From Bacteroidota bacterium (lineage in GTDB: Bacteria > Bacteroidota > Bacteroidia > Chitinophagales > Chitinophagaceae): a stretch of 45,177 nucleotides of DNA. The notes below the pieces were generated by a model. It was not told where the DNA came from. It saw only the letters and a program-made list of their open reading frames with translations, and searched no databases. Position 1 is the stretch's first letter. Every line of letters starts with the position of its first letter. Position numbers and translations under genes: made by a program. This document shows positions 18,166 to 26,488 of this stretch, piece by piece. The stretch covers positions 1-45,177 of the forward strand of contig JABDCE010000018.1 of NCBI GenBank assembly GCA_013288285.1, written 5' to 3'.

Positions 18166-18179
18166 CGTGATATTGCAAT
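18166..18179. promoter_or_regulatory. second copy of the ArsR operator core, in the arsR-arsM gap
   Basis: CGTGATATTGCAAT differs from CGTAATATTGCGAT at 17794-17807 at two of fourteen positions. It lies 20 bases after the arsR stop and 142 bases before arsM. It may be a second repressor site giving arsM its own control. Confidence 0.4.
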
Positions 18180-18321
18180 AATAAGATTAATAACAAAGCC
18201 ATATTTTATGTTTCGGGGCAAGAACAGTTTGGACCGAGATAAAAGTTTATTAGCGACTCCAGATAGTGAATGTACTCGTTGTAGTAACACATCAATTGTT
18301 TAACAAGTAAAATCTAATCAA

Positions 18322-19161
18322 ATGAACAACGAACAAGAGTTGAAAGAAATAGTAAGGCAGAAATATAGCGAAATTGCGTTGCAGGATAAGGAAACTAACG
18401 CAAGTTCTTGTTGTGGGTCCGGTTGTTGCAGCACGGAAGTATATAACATTATGAGCGAAGATTACACAAAGATGGAAGGCTATAATCCTGATGCAGACCT
18501 TGGGCTTGGTTGTGGGTTGCCAACGCAATTTGCCCAGATAAAACCTGGGGATGTGGTAATTGATCTTGGCAGTGGCGCAGGCAACGATTGTTTTATAGCG
18601 CGCTCCCAAACTGGCGAAGCTGGTAAAGTAATAGGCATTGATTTTACAGAAGCCATGATAACGAAAGCGAGAAATAATGCGGATAAATTGGGTTTTAATA
18701 ATGTTGAATTTCGTTTTGGCGACATTGAAAAAATGCCAGTATCTGCTGGGATCGCAGATGTGATAGTTAGCAACTGTGTTCTTAATCTTGTCCCGAATAA
18801 AAAAAATGTGGTTAGCGATATATTCAGGGTGCTAAAGTCAAATGGTCATTTCAGTATTTCGGATATAGTTCTTGTTGGTGATTTGCCGGACAATCTTAAG
18901 CAAGCCGCTGAAATGTACGCAGGTTGTGTGAGCGGAGCGATTCAAAAAAATGAATACCTGGATATTATTAGGCAGGCTGGCTTTGAAGCGATAACCGTAC
19001 AAAAAGAAAAGCAGATAACTATCCCAGACGATATATTGAGCACTTATTTAAATGCGGACGAAATAGAGAGTTTTAAAAATAGTGGAACAGGTATATTCAG
19101 CATAACTGTGTTTGGCCGTAAACCAGATTGCTGTGTTCCGGGTTCTAGTTGTTGTAACTAG
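18322..19161 (+). CDS. arsM: arsenite S-adenosylmethionine methyltransferase
   Basis: 279 residues. SAM-binding motif I is VIDLGSGAGND (79-89) and the acidic loop is GIDFTEAM (105-112). The three Cys that bind As(III) in ArsM are present: C64 (LGLGCGLP), C152 (SNCVLNL) and C202 (YAGCVSG). The enzyme should methylate As(III) to MAs(III) and further. In addition both ends are Cys-rich: C30-C31, C35-C36, C270-C271 and C277-C278. They could act in arsenic capture. The gene is second in the operon, 176 bases after arsR, and 7 bases before arsN1. Confidence 0.95.
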   Translation: MNNEQELKEIVRQKYSEIALQDKETNASSCCGSGCCSTEVYNIMSEDYTKMEGYNPDADLGLGCGLPTQFAQIKPGDVVIDLGSGAGNDCFIARSQTGEAGKVIGIDFTEAMITKARNNADKLGFNNVEFRFGDIEKMPVSAGIADVIVSNCVLNLVPNKKNVVSDIFRVLKSNGHFSISDIVLVGDLPDNLKQAAEMYAGCVSGAIQKNEYLDIIRQAGFEAITVQKEKQITIPDDILSTYLNADEIESFKNSGTGIFSITVFGRKPDCCVPGSSCCN

Positions 19162-19168
19162 ATTTTAT

Positions 19169-19657
19169 ATGATAATACAGACACAGACAATTACTCATTG
19201 GCCGGAAGTAAAAGCCATATACGAACAAGGCATTGCAACTGGTAATGCCACTTTTGAAACTAATGCACCGGAATGGGAGGTATGGGATAAAGCTCACTTC
19301 CCTAATTGTCGCATAGTAATGACAGATGGTGCAAAAGTACTTGGGTGGGCTGCGCTGACACCGGTATCTGCACGCAGCGTTTATTCTGGCGTAGCTGAAG
19401 TGAGCGTATATGTGGCTATTGAAGAGCAACGGAAGGGAATTGGTAAACGTCTTTTGCAGGAGTTGATAACAGAAAGTGAGAATAATGATTTTTGGACACT
19501 GCAGGCAAGTATTTTCAAGGAGAATACTGCAAGCCTGAAAATTCATGAAGAATGCGGGTTTAAGTTATTAGGTGTAAGAGAGCGTATAGGAAAAATGAAT
19601 GGCGTTTGGCGCGATACAGTCTTATTGCAAAGGAGAAGTAAAACGGTAGGCGTATGA
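19169..19657 (+). CDS. arsN1: GNAT acetyltransferase of the ArsN1/phosphinothricin acetyltransferase type
   Basis: 162 residues from the ATG at 19169; a longer frame overlaps arsM and adds only unconserved sequence. TGNATFET near residue 24, EVSVYVAIEEQRKGIGKRLL (acetyl-CoA loop R-K-G-I-G-K), a SIFKENTASLKIHEECGFK block and RIGKMNGVWRDTVLLQRR match the Pat/ArsN1 family. In arsenic operons this enzyme acetylates the amino group of arsinothricin or phosphinothricin and so inactivates these glutamate analogues. It starts 7 bases after arsM and overlaps the aquaporin gene by four bases (ATGA), so it is part of the operon. Confidence 0.85.
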   Translation: MIIQTQTITHWPEVKAIYEQGIATGNATFETNAPEWEVWDKAHFPNCRIVMTDGAKVLGWAALTPVSARSVYSGVAEVSVYVAIEEQRKGIGKRLLQELITESENNDFWTLQASIFKENTASLKIHEECGFKLLGVRERIGKMNGVWRDTVLLQRRSKTVGV

Positions 19658-20307
19658 GAAATTATGTTGCAGAGCTTATAGGAACATTTGCGCTCGTTTT
19701 TTGCGGCACGGGAGCAATTGTAATCAACCAACAACCTGGTGGCGCCATTACTCATGTGGGTATAGCTATAACGTTTGGCCTTATTGTCATGAGCATGATC
19801 TACAGCCTTGGTAATATATCCGGTGCCCATTTGAATCCTGCGGTAAGCATTGCCTTTACAATAGCCGGGCGGTTCTCAATAAAGCAGTTGCCGGGCTATG
19901 TTGTTAGCCAGCTAGCAGGCGCACTACTGGCAAGCTGTACATTAAAATTTCTTTTCCCTGCCAACGAGTTATTAGGCGCTACTATGCCTGCAGGCACAGA
20001 AATGCAATCTTTCATCCTGGAGCTGATACTTACCTTCTTTTTAATGTTCGTGATAGTGAATGTAGCTATTGGTAGCAAAGAGCAGGGTATGTTTGCCGGA
20101 TTGGCGATAGGCTCAGTTGTGGCATTGGAAGCTATGTTTGCCGGGCCTGTTTGTGGTGCATCTATGAATCCTGCCCGCTCAATTGCTCCCGCTATTGCAT
20201 CGGGACACCTGGAGCATTTATGGCTCTATGTTATTGCGCCAATAGTAGGCGCTGCGTTGGCAATACCTGTTTGGAAATATCTTACTGTAAACATAAAAAC
20301 TGACTAA
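19654..20307 (+). CDS. MIP-family channel (AqpS-like aquaglyceroporin of an arsenic operon)
   Basis: 217 residues with six membrane helices and both NPA boxes: HLNPAVS (61-63) and SMNPARS (172-174). Aligned by eye with AqpZ, the selectivity filter is F41, A160, A169, R175. AqpZ has F-H-T-R, so the His of water-only channels is missing and the pore should be wider. This fits a channel for arsenite or methylarsenicals, as known for AqpS of Sinorhizobium, which lets As(OH)3 leave the cell downhill. It overlaps arsN1 by four bases and abuts the next gene with no spacer. Confidence 0.85.
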   Translation: MRNYVAELIGTFALVFCGTGAIVINQQPGGAITHVGIAITFGLIVMSMIYSLGNISGAHLNPAVSIAFTIAGRFSIKQLPGYVVSQLAGALLASCTLKFLFPANELLGATMPAGTEMQSFILELILTFFLMFVIVNVAIGSKEQGMFAGLAIGSVVALEAMFAGPVCGASMNPARSIAPAIASGHLEHLWLYVIAPIVGAALAIPVWKYLTVNIKTD

Positions 20308-21078
20308 TTGAAAATCGCTTTGTTTAGTGATATACATGCCAACCTTCCGGCACTTGAAGCTTGCCTGGCAAGTATTGATGAGCAAAAGCCTGACGCCATA
20401 TATTGTTTGGGTGACCTGGTAGGCTATAACATCTGGCCCAATGAAGTTATCAATACTATCAGGCAAAGAAGCATTCCCACGATTGCGGGTAATTATGATT
20501 TCGGGATAGGCAGAACAAGTGATGACTGTGGTTGTGCGTATAAGACAGATGAAGAAAAAGAAATGGGGAAGGTGTCTATTTCTTTTACCAATCAAATAAT
20601 AAAGCCCGATGAGCGAAACTACCTAAGAACATTACCAGCTCACATCAGGGTAGAGTTTCAACTCAATAATGACAAGATGAACTTACTGCTTGTTCATGGC
20701 AGCCCCCGCAGGATAAACGAATATCTTTTTGAGGATAGGGATGAGAAAAGTCTGCTCCGCATTATGAAGGATGCTGATGCAGATATTATGTGCTTCGGGC
20801 ATACGCACAAACCATACCATCGTATTTTAGAACAAATAGGGGAGGGTGTCCACTACCGTCATGCTATTAACATTGGGTCGGTAGGAAAGTCTAAAGATGG
20901 TGATGCCAGAGGTGGATATGTTTTGCTGTATATAAACGAAGATGGCAGCAGCACAATAAAAGAAGCCGTGAAAGTTGAATTTGTCCGGTTCGAGTACGAT
21001 ATGGAAAAGGCGGCGAAGGCAATAGAAGATAGCCCCTTGCCGGACAAATATGCGGATATGCTGCGTATAGCGTATTAA
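20308..21078 (+). CDS. calcineurin-like metallophosphoesterase (YfcE/MJ0936 type) in the arsenic operon
   Basis: 256 residues from the TTG at 20308, which directly follows the TAA of the aquaporin gene. The TTG is chosen because KIALFSDIHANL is the canonical N-terminus and no ATG is near. All metal ligands are visible: D8, H10, D36 (GDLVGY), N62 (GNYD), H130 (VHGSPR), H165 and H167 (GHTHKP). Residues 70-95 carry a CGC segment between GIGRTSDD and the EEKEMGK helix. The substrate is unknown: a phosphodiester or phosphomonoester, perhaps an arsenic-related phosphate compound given the operon. Its stop overlaps the convergent oxidoreductase gene by four bases. Confidence 0.9.
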   Translation: MKIALFSDIHANLPALEACLASIDEQKPDAIYCLGDLVGYNIWPNEVINTIRQRSIPTIAGNYDFGIGRTSDDCGCAYKTDEEKEMGKVSISFTNQIIKPDERNYLRTLPAHIRVEFQLNNDKMNLLLVHGSPRRINEYLFEDRDEKSLLRIMKDADADIMCFGHTHKPYHRILEQIGEGVHYRHAINIGSVGKSKDGDARGGYVLLYINEDGSSTIKEAVKVEFVRFEYDMEKAAKAIEDSPLPDKYADMLRIAY

Positions 21079-22277
21079 CGGCTAAAATTGAATATATGCG
21101 CGTCTTTATTATTTTTTCCTAAGAGTTGATCGCGTAATATCTGTGCAGCAATTACACTGAAAGTAATACCATTTCCTCCATAGCCTAATGCAAAATAGGT
21201 ATGTGGAAACTGATTTATTTTGCCGATATAGGGTAGCCCGTCTTTTGTAACGGCAAAGGCGCCACCCCAGCAGTAATCTGTTCTTATGGACAAATGAGGT
21301 ACCCGTTTATTGAACGAATTTTCGAGGAGTTGTGCCTTTTTTCTTATAGTTGATGAGCGTATGTTGGGATGGTGAAATTCATCATCTTTACCACCCACTA
21401 ATATCCTGTCTTTGTCTACCTTTCTGAAATACATGTAGGGGTTTGCGGTTTCCCAGACAAGGCTGTCGCTTTGCCACAATGAAGCTGTGGAAACCGGTTC
21501 TGAAACAATAGCATAGGTGGAGTGGACCTGGGCAACCTGCTTAGGCAGGTATTTCATGCTTTCATATCCACAGGCAATAATGACGTTTTTAGCTTTGATC
21601 GTATTTCCCCTGTCGGTAAGTAATGTGGCGCCTCTTTTTTGATGAGTAATTGCTGTAACGTTTGTGTTCGTGTAAATACCATGTCCACGGCGATGTGTGG
21701 CCATAAGTAAAGCATGCGTCAGCATGTAGGCATCTACCTCCCCTCCATCTTTTGATAAGAGTCCACCAGGTGCCGTAATACCGAATTTCTTTTGCAGGTC
21801 TCCTGGTTCCAACCAACTGACGTCGAAGCCACATTGCTTGCGAAGACGATACTCGTTGTGTAACTCCTTCACATCCTTTTTGAAGCTGGCATATTGCAGG
21901 CTTGGCCTGATATGAAAGTCAAATTCAGGCTTTAATGATTTGCAAATACTTTCTATTGTGTAGATCGCTTCTCTACATAATTGGTAGCTCCTTACTGCGT
22001 TTTTAAAACCAACATAGTTACATAGTTTGGCTAAAGGAGTGTCAATCTCATACTGGAGGAATGCCGTACTTGCTGCAGTGCTGCCTATACCTACATGCCG
22101 TCGTTCAATAACGGCAACGCTAAGACCTGTATTTCGCAGGTAATAAGCTGCCAGGGCTCCGCTGATGCCGGCTCCGATAATGGCAACGTCAACACTGATG
22201 TTTTTATCCAGCGAATTATAGGATGCAATCATCCCATCTCTGACTAACCAAAAAGGCTGCTGTGAATACAATTGCAT
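21075..22277 (-). CDS. FAD-dependent oxidoreductase, D-amino-acid oxidase (DAO) family
   Basis: 400 residues. The Rossmann motif VDVAIIGAGISGALAAYYL (GAGISG at 35-40) and a C-terminal GGAFAVTKDGLPYIGK ... YFALGYGGNGITFS block are typical of the DAO superfamily, closest in style to gamma-glutamylputrescine or glycine oxidases. It probably oxidises an amine or amino acid with O2 or a quinone. It is the last gene of a leftward series after DUF2252 and the iron-permease-like gene (41 bases), and its end overlaps the arsenic operon end by four bases (TTAA). Confidence 0.85.
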   Translation of the reverse strand: MQLYSQQPFWLVRDGMIASYNSLDKNISVDVAIIGAGISGALAAYYLRNTGLSVAVIERRHVGIGSTAASTAFLQYEIDTPLAKLCNYVGFKNAVRSYQLCREAIYTIESICKSLKPEFDFHIRPSLQYASFKKDVKELHNEYRLRKQCGFDVSWLEPGDLQKKFGITAPGGLLSKDGGEVDAYMLTHALLMATHRRGHGIYTNTNVTAITHQKRGATLLTDRGNTIKAKNVIIACGYESMKYLPKQVAQVHSTYAIVSEPVSTASLWQSDSLVWETANPYMYFRKVDKDRILVGGKDDEFHHPNIRSSTIRKKAQLLENSFNKRVPHLSIRTDYCWGGAFAVTKDGLPYIGKINQFPHTYFALGYGGNGITFSVIAAQILRDQLLGKNNKDAHIFNFSR

Positions 22278-22318
22278 GGCCGGCTAACGTTGTTTTACGA
22301 TGTGGGCGATAAGTTCAG

Positions 22319-22768
22319 TTAATTGATTTGATTTTCTGCTTCAGCGTTTTTTATGGCTTCTTCCACTGTGTGATGTGCTCCCAGGTCTTTTTCTTTCGAA
22401 GAGACTTCACCAAGTCGCGTATAGAAGTGTTTTAGTATTTTTAATTCTTCTTCAGTCAGGTCTTCTATATTCAGGATTTTGTTGCTCGCGCCTTTTGTCG
22501 CCGCAATTAGTTCGTTGAGTTTTAGTTGCAGAGCAAGCGTGTCTTTGTTTTGCGCCTGCTGGATGAGGAACACCATTAAAAATGTGATAATAGTTGTGCC
22601 AGTATTAATGACCAGCTGCCAGCCATTGGAATAGTTGAAAATGGGACCGCATACAGCCCAAATGACGACAATAAGAATTGCTGCAACGAACGCATAAGAA
22701 CTGCCGGTGATCTTTGCAACACCAGAAGAAAATCTCTCGAAGGATATAATGCTCTTTTTTGTTTCCAT
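22319..22768 (-). CDS. low-affinity iron permease family membrane protein
   Basis: 149 residues. The FERFSSGVAKITGSSYAF N-terminus, two membrane helices (about 23-43 and 52-72, with NTGTTIITFLMVFLIQQAQNKD between and after) and a soluble tail starting ALQLKLNELIAATKGA match the low-affinity iron permease family (PF04120). The name derives from fungal Fet4; in bacteria the transport role is unproven. It starts 4 bases after the DUF2252 gene, so the two are cotranscribed. Confidence 0.85.
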   Translation of the reverse strand: METKKSIISFERFSSGVAKITGSSYAFVAAILIVVIWAVCGPIFNYSNGWQLVINTGTTIITFLMVFLIQQAQNKDTLALQLKLNELIAATKGASNKILNIEDLTEEELKILKHFYTRLGEVSSKEKDLGAHHTVEEAIKNAEAENQIN

Positions 22769-22772
22769 GATC

Positions 22773-23987
22773 TTATTGTTTTGTTCCGTTTAAAATGCCT
22801 TTTTTGTAGTCTGCTAAATATTCGGTGTGGTATTTCTTTATTTTTTCCGTGTATTTAATCGCATAATCCAGAATATCGTCCTGCCACTGGCAATTTGCAC
22901 CAAAGGCGATGAGTTCGTCAGCATTTGCTGATCCCTGTCTGCCCGAAGACCGGAGCTGCGACGAGGCAGTGAGCATAGCCATATCGTCAATAACTCGGTA
23001 AATATCTCTATACCTGTCCCGTATGAGTTTGAAGTTTATGCTGTCCTTTACAGGCTGCATTTCCTGTATGATGTAAGATTCGCCCTGGAATACACTATGG
23101 CTTAACAGAGCCGGCGGAATGTTCTGCATCCTCTTTTGTATGGCTACCACTCTTTCTGCTTCCGTTTCCCATTTGGGTTGCTTTATACCTACGAATGGCT
23201 CAAGTGCAGATGCGCGTTCTTGTTTCATATCTATCAGCAGGTACTTAGTACTGTTCAATGTGCTACGAAGCAGAAAAGCATACCTTTTCAGCCCAATGCT
23301 TCCCGTACCCGCCAATCTAAATGCGGCGTCAACAACTTCATAGTTGTAAGGGCCGTCATTGTTGTTTATGATCCAGTCTGTAATGTGGTGTTTCAGTTCT
23401 CGTTTCAGTGTACTCTCAATTTCGAAATGACGAGGGTCATCAAGGACAATGGCAAGTTGTTTTTTCTTTTCTTGTGTGCGCTTGCGGAGCAATGATTTCT
23501 TTTTCCGCTTAGAAACTGCATTTAAGAAAGTTTGTACAATGCCTTTTGCCGTTTTGCTTTCTATGTAATATGCTTTTTCGTTGCAAAGAGTAGCGGAATA
23601 TGTTTTCAGAAAGAGCTTTGCCATTTTATAAGCCCTGGCTTTTTCAATTTTTAATGACTGAAAGGCAATGAGGATGCTGGTGACCATCCGCGCAAGTTCC
23701 CATGAGGCAGGGGCGAGAATAGCTTCGTCAAAATCGTTGAGGTCAAAATGTACAAGACGGTTGTCGGCTTTATAACTACCAAAATTTTCCAGGTGCAGAT
23801 CGCCACATGCCCACGTGAGCGGTGACGGGGGAAGCTTATTAGCTTTGGCAAGGTCCTCGTAAAATATATGACAGGTGCCCCGGTAAAACCGGTAGAGATT
23901 CTCTGTAAGCAGTTTGTATTTTATTTGTACCATATCGGGCAGAAGCCCTTTATTGTATTGAAGCATTCTCTTTGATATGCTGTGCAT
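22773..23987 (-). CDS. DUF2252 family protein (kinase-like fold)
   Basis: 404 residues. WACGDLHLENFGSY (about 60-73) and LVHFDLNDFDEAILAPASWELAR (about 78-100) are the hallmarks of DUF2252. They resemble the H-x-D-x-x-x-x-N catalytic loop and D-F-D metal loop of aminoglycoside-phosphotransferase-like kinases, so a phosphotransfer role is possible. The middle part is strongly basic (KRKKKSLLRKRTQEKKKQ). No substrate is known. It is the first gene of a leftward three-gene unit. Confidence 0.85.
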   Translation of the reverse strand: MHSISKRMLQYNKGLLPDMVQIKYKLLTENLYRFYRGTCHIFYEDLAKANKLPPSPLTWACGDLHLENFGSYKADNRLVHFDLNDFDEAILAPASWELARMVTSILIAFQSLKIEKARAYKMAKLFLKTYSATLCNEKAYYIESKTAKGIVQTFLNAVSKRKKKSLLRKRTQEKKKQLAIVLDDPRHFEIESTLKRELKHHITDWIINNNDGPYNYEVVDAAFRLAGTGSIGLKRYAFLLRSTLNSTKYLLIDMKQERASALEPFVGIKQPKWETEAERVVAIQKRMQNIPPALLSHSVFQGESYIIQEMQPVKDSINFKLIRDRYRDIYRVIDDMAMLTASSQLRSSGRQGSANADELIAFGANCQWQDDILDYAIKYTEKIKKYHTEYLADYKKGILNGTKQ

Positions 23988-24061
23988 TGTGTGGATATGA
24001 TGTTAAATTGATTTTATAATAGCGCATTTAAAATCATGCCATTAGTTATAAGGTAAATTTA

Positions 24062-24069
24062 TAGTTTTG
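24062..24069 (+). promoter_or_regulatory. -7 promoter element (TAGTTTTG) upstream of a GNAT gene
   Basis: TAGTTTTG fits TAnnTTTG. It lies 77 bases before the ATG at 24147. The -33 region is unconvincing. Confidence 0.35.
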
Positions 24070-24146
24070 TAAAGAGTAGTTTATGTAATTGACAGAGCCC
24101 ATAGAGATTCCTGGATTTTAAGAATATTTACGATAATACAGATGAA

Positions 24147-24656
24147 ATGAAAAAAGTGCTAAGTACAGAGCGATTGCTGATACGCGAATTCAACCGTGAT
24201 GATTGGGAAGATGTTTGCGCCATGAATACCGACGCAGAGGTGATGCAAACAATAGGTAACGGAAAAGTAGGGACCATAGAAGAAGAGAAAAGTGGGTTTG
24301 AAAATATATTGCTTTCCTATAAGACCGGCAAAGGATTAGGTGTTTGGGCTGTGACAACGCTAAGCAAAACGTTTATCGGTGCTGCCAGTATGACGCTGCT
24401 CGGCAATACAGGAGAGGTACAAATAGGCTATCGCTTTCAGAAAGAGTATTGGGGGCAGGGCTACGCAACTGAAGTGACAAAAGCCTTAGTAGAATATGGA
24501 TTTAACCAACTGAAGCTGAAAAGAATTGTTGCCACCACAAACTTAGACAATGAGAAATCGAAGCATGTGCTCGAAAAGTCGGGATTAAGATTCCAGAAGA
24601 CGACTACTTTTTATGGCCTGGAAATGGACTATTTTGCAATAGAATTGCCTGGCTAA
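24147..24656 (+). CDS. GNAT acetyltransferase, RimJ/RimL type
   Basis: 169 residues. TERLLIREFNRDDWEDV at the N-terminus, GYRFQKEYWGQGYATEVTKAL (acetyl-CoA-binding Q/G-x-x-G/A) and the ATTNLDNEKSKHVLEKSGL block are diagnostic of the RimJ/RimL-like Acetyltransf_3 group. Members acetylate N-termini of ribosomal proteins, spermidine or small molecules. The substrate here cannot be told. A monocistronic gene with its own promoter element. Confidence 0.9.
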   Translation: MKKVLSTERLLIREFNRDDWEDVCAMNTDAEVMQTIGNGKVGTIEEEKSGFENILLSYKTGKGLGVWAVTTLSKTFIGAASMTLLGNTGEVQIGYRFQKEYWGQGYATEVTKALVEYGFNQLKLKRIVATTNLDNEKSKHVLEKSGLRFQKTTTFYGLEMDYFAIELPG

Positions 24657-24718
24657 AAAACGCTTTCCAGATATTATTTCGAGGCAGAGGACAAATCAAA
24701 AAAGGTGGCGGATCTTAA

Positions 24719-25213
24719 TCATTGCTTCACAGATCTCTTGTAATAGGCGTAGTCTGTTGTAGGAGGATCTGTCAAACCAAGATTGCGGGCGATGGTAATA
24801 ACCTGGCCGCGATGGTATGAGCCATGGTTAATGCAATGTTGTATATACTCGTATCTGGGCTGTTGTTCTTTAGCCCATGCCGTGTTTAAATCGCATGGCT
24901 CAATAATTTGAGTGTCATTAAGCGACTCAACGTAAGCGCACAGTTCCTGCGATTGCCTTACCAGGCACGGTATCACTTCATTTGCTGCCCCGCTAAACGC
25001 TACCCATTTCTGGTTTGTTGATCCCTGCAGTACGGTTAGCCAGAATTTTTCTGTGTCCAGTATATGGGACAGTGTTTGGGCAATTGAAGGGAAACTGGAC
25101 GGAACCTCCTTACTTAAAAACTCTTCCGGCTTACCTGCAACCCAATTGGTGAGCGTTTGGTTAGCCCATAAATTATAACTCGCGTAAGACTGTATTGATT
25201 TTTGTAGGGTCAC
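24719..25213 (-). CDS. DinB/YfiT-like putative metalloenzyme
   Basis: 164 residues if the GTG at 25213 is used (MTLQKSIQSYASYNLWAN); a TTG at 25243 would add ten residues, and no ATG is available. The four-helix-bundle signs are Y-x-x-W-A-N near the start, LSHILDTEKFW (first His ligand) and HCINHGSYHRGQ (H-x3-H, two more ligands). Members of this family are thiol-dependent transferases or of unknown role. It is followed by the stop of the neighbouring GNAT gene 39 bases upstream. Confidence 0.85.
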   Translation of the reverse strand: MTLQKSIQSYASYNLWANQTLTNWVAGKPEEFLSKEVPSSFPSIAQTLSHILDTEKFWLTVLQGSTNQKWVAFSGAANEVIPCLVRQSQELCAYVESLNDTQIIEPCDLNTAWAKEQQPRYEYIQHCINHGSYHRGQVITIARNLGLTDPPTTDYAYYKRSVKQ

Positions 25214-25251
25214 AGTTAAGTGTCTTTGAAACAAATATAACAAAAATGCGT

Positions 25252-25803
25252 CTATATTTCTGCTTCTCTTTTCCAGGTCTCACGGTCAATGGAGAAAATA
25301 TCCACCGGGAATATATCTCTGAAAAGTGTTGTTTCCCACAAGCTCATGCCGTTTTTTCGGGCCACTTTTTTGGATGGCTCATTGTCCACATGAATGATAG
25401 AGATAAGTGTATCTGTATAGTTGCGCTCAAAGGCAATATCGCGGGCTTTGCGGGCGGCCTCAATTGCATAGCCCTTCCCCCAGTGTGCGGGTAATAGCGA
25501 GTAACCAACTTCCAATTCTTGCTTCCCATGTAGCGGCTGCACCAGCAGTCCGCACTGGCCCACGGGTTGCCCGCTTTCTTTTTCGTACAGTGCGTTAAGC
25601 CCGCCTAAACCATCGTTAATTCGCTTATGTGCCCGCTCGAACCAAAACCGGCATTGAGCCTCTGGTGTTTCAAGATGGTCGAGCGCTACCATTCGCGCAT
25701 TGTTCGCAATGTGAAAGAACGGCAGCCATTGCTCAAAAGAAATGTCTTCAATGGAGCGAAAGATAAGACGCTGTGTTTCTTCGTCGGTTAGTAGGTAAGC
25801 CAT
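25252..25803 (-). CDS. GNAT acetyltransferase, RimJ/RimL-like
   Basis: 183 residues. TQRLIFRSIEDISFEQWLPF leads, LEVGYSLLPAHWGKGYAIEA binds acetyl-CoA, and IIHVDNEPSKKVARKNGM is the third conserved block, as in Acetyltransf_3 proteins. Substrate unknown. It follows the next GNAT gene by nine bases and is probably cotranscribed with it and with the DinB-like gene. Confidence 0.9.
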   Translation of the reverse strand: MAYLLTDEETQRLIFRSIEDISFEQWLPFFHIANNARMVALDHLETPEAQCRFWFERAHKRINDGLGGLNALYEKESGQPVGQCGLLVQPLHGKQELEVGYSLLPAHWGKGYAIEAARKARDIAFERNYTDTLISIIHVDNEPSKKVARKNGMSLWETTLFRDIFPVDIFSIDRETWKREAEI

Positions 25804-25812
25804 GAGGTCAGA

Positions 25813-26370
25813 TTATTTGTCACCTTTTACATTTAACGTCATTGTCAATTTATCATAGTACCGTCCATCCTGCTTAAAAAAACCTTTTACTACGCCGTTT
25901 TCTTTGAAGCCCATTTTCTTATATAGCGATACACCGAGTGTATTTTCCGTGTACACCTCAAGCCAGATCAGTTCCAATGTTTTATTTTGCTTTGCCCATT
26001 CTATTATTGACGTAAGCATTGCCGTTCCAAGGCCTGTATTTCTCCATTCTTTTAGTATGCCCATGCCTATTACAGCTGTGTGTGCCATGATTTTTCTGCG
26101 ATTGCTTGTGAGGTCAATATTGCCGATGATCTGACCTTGATATTCTGCAACCAGCAACAAACTATCCTCATTTTCTGAGTATGAATTTATCCATTCTTCT
26201 TCTTGCTCAATAGTGAGCTTTATTTCTTCTGCCAGCTTCGGTATATACTCGCTGTCCGCAATGTACAACCGCGCGGTATTCAGCAGATTTTCTGCGTCAG
26301 ACGTTCTTGCTGTTCTGATAATAACTGATCGGTTATTTTTTAACAGGACTTCCCTGGCATTGAATTTCAT
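25813..26370 (-). CDS. GNAT acetyltransferase, Acetyltransf_1/RimI-like
   Basis: 185 residues from the ATG at 26370 (MKFNAREVLLKNNRSVIIR). A longer open frame to 26511 runs through the terminator of the terpene-synthase unit and is not coding. RTARTSDAENLL, VIGMGILKEWRNTGLGTAML (acetyl-CoA loop R-N-T-G-L-G-T) and LIWLEVYTENTLGVSLYKK are the GNAT motifs. Substrate unknown. It heads a leftward unit with another GNAT and a DinB-like gene. Confidence 0.9.
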   Translation of the reverse strand: MKFNAREVLLKNNRSVIIRTARTSDAENLLNTARLYIADSEYIPKLAEEIKLTIEQEEEWINSYSENEDSLLLVAEYQGQIIGNIDLTSNRRKIMAHTAVIGMGILKEWRNTGLGTAMLTSIIEWAKQNKTLELIWLEVYTENTLGVSLYKKMGFKENGVVKGFFKQDGRYYDKLTMTLNVKGDK

Positions 26371-26424
26371 TACTGTTCCTTTGAAAACAAGATACAGATT
26401 TATGTCAATTGGCGACAAAATGTT

Positions 26425-26459
26425 ACATAAAAAAGCCGCAGCACGAGTGCTACGGCTTT
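26425..26459 (-). terminator. Rho-independent terminator of the encapsulin-terpene synthase unit
   Basis: AAAGCCGCAGCAC and GTGCTACGGCTTT (26432-26459) pair over 13 bp with one mismatch around a GA loop. On the minus strand the stem is followed by a run of T. It lies 30 bases after the terpene synthase stop and closes the two-gene unit. Confidence 0.85.
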
Positions 26460-26488
26460 CGTTATTAGTTGTCGCATTATTGCATTGC

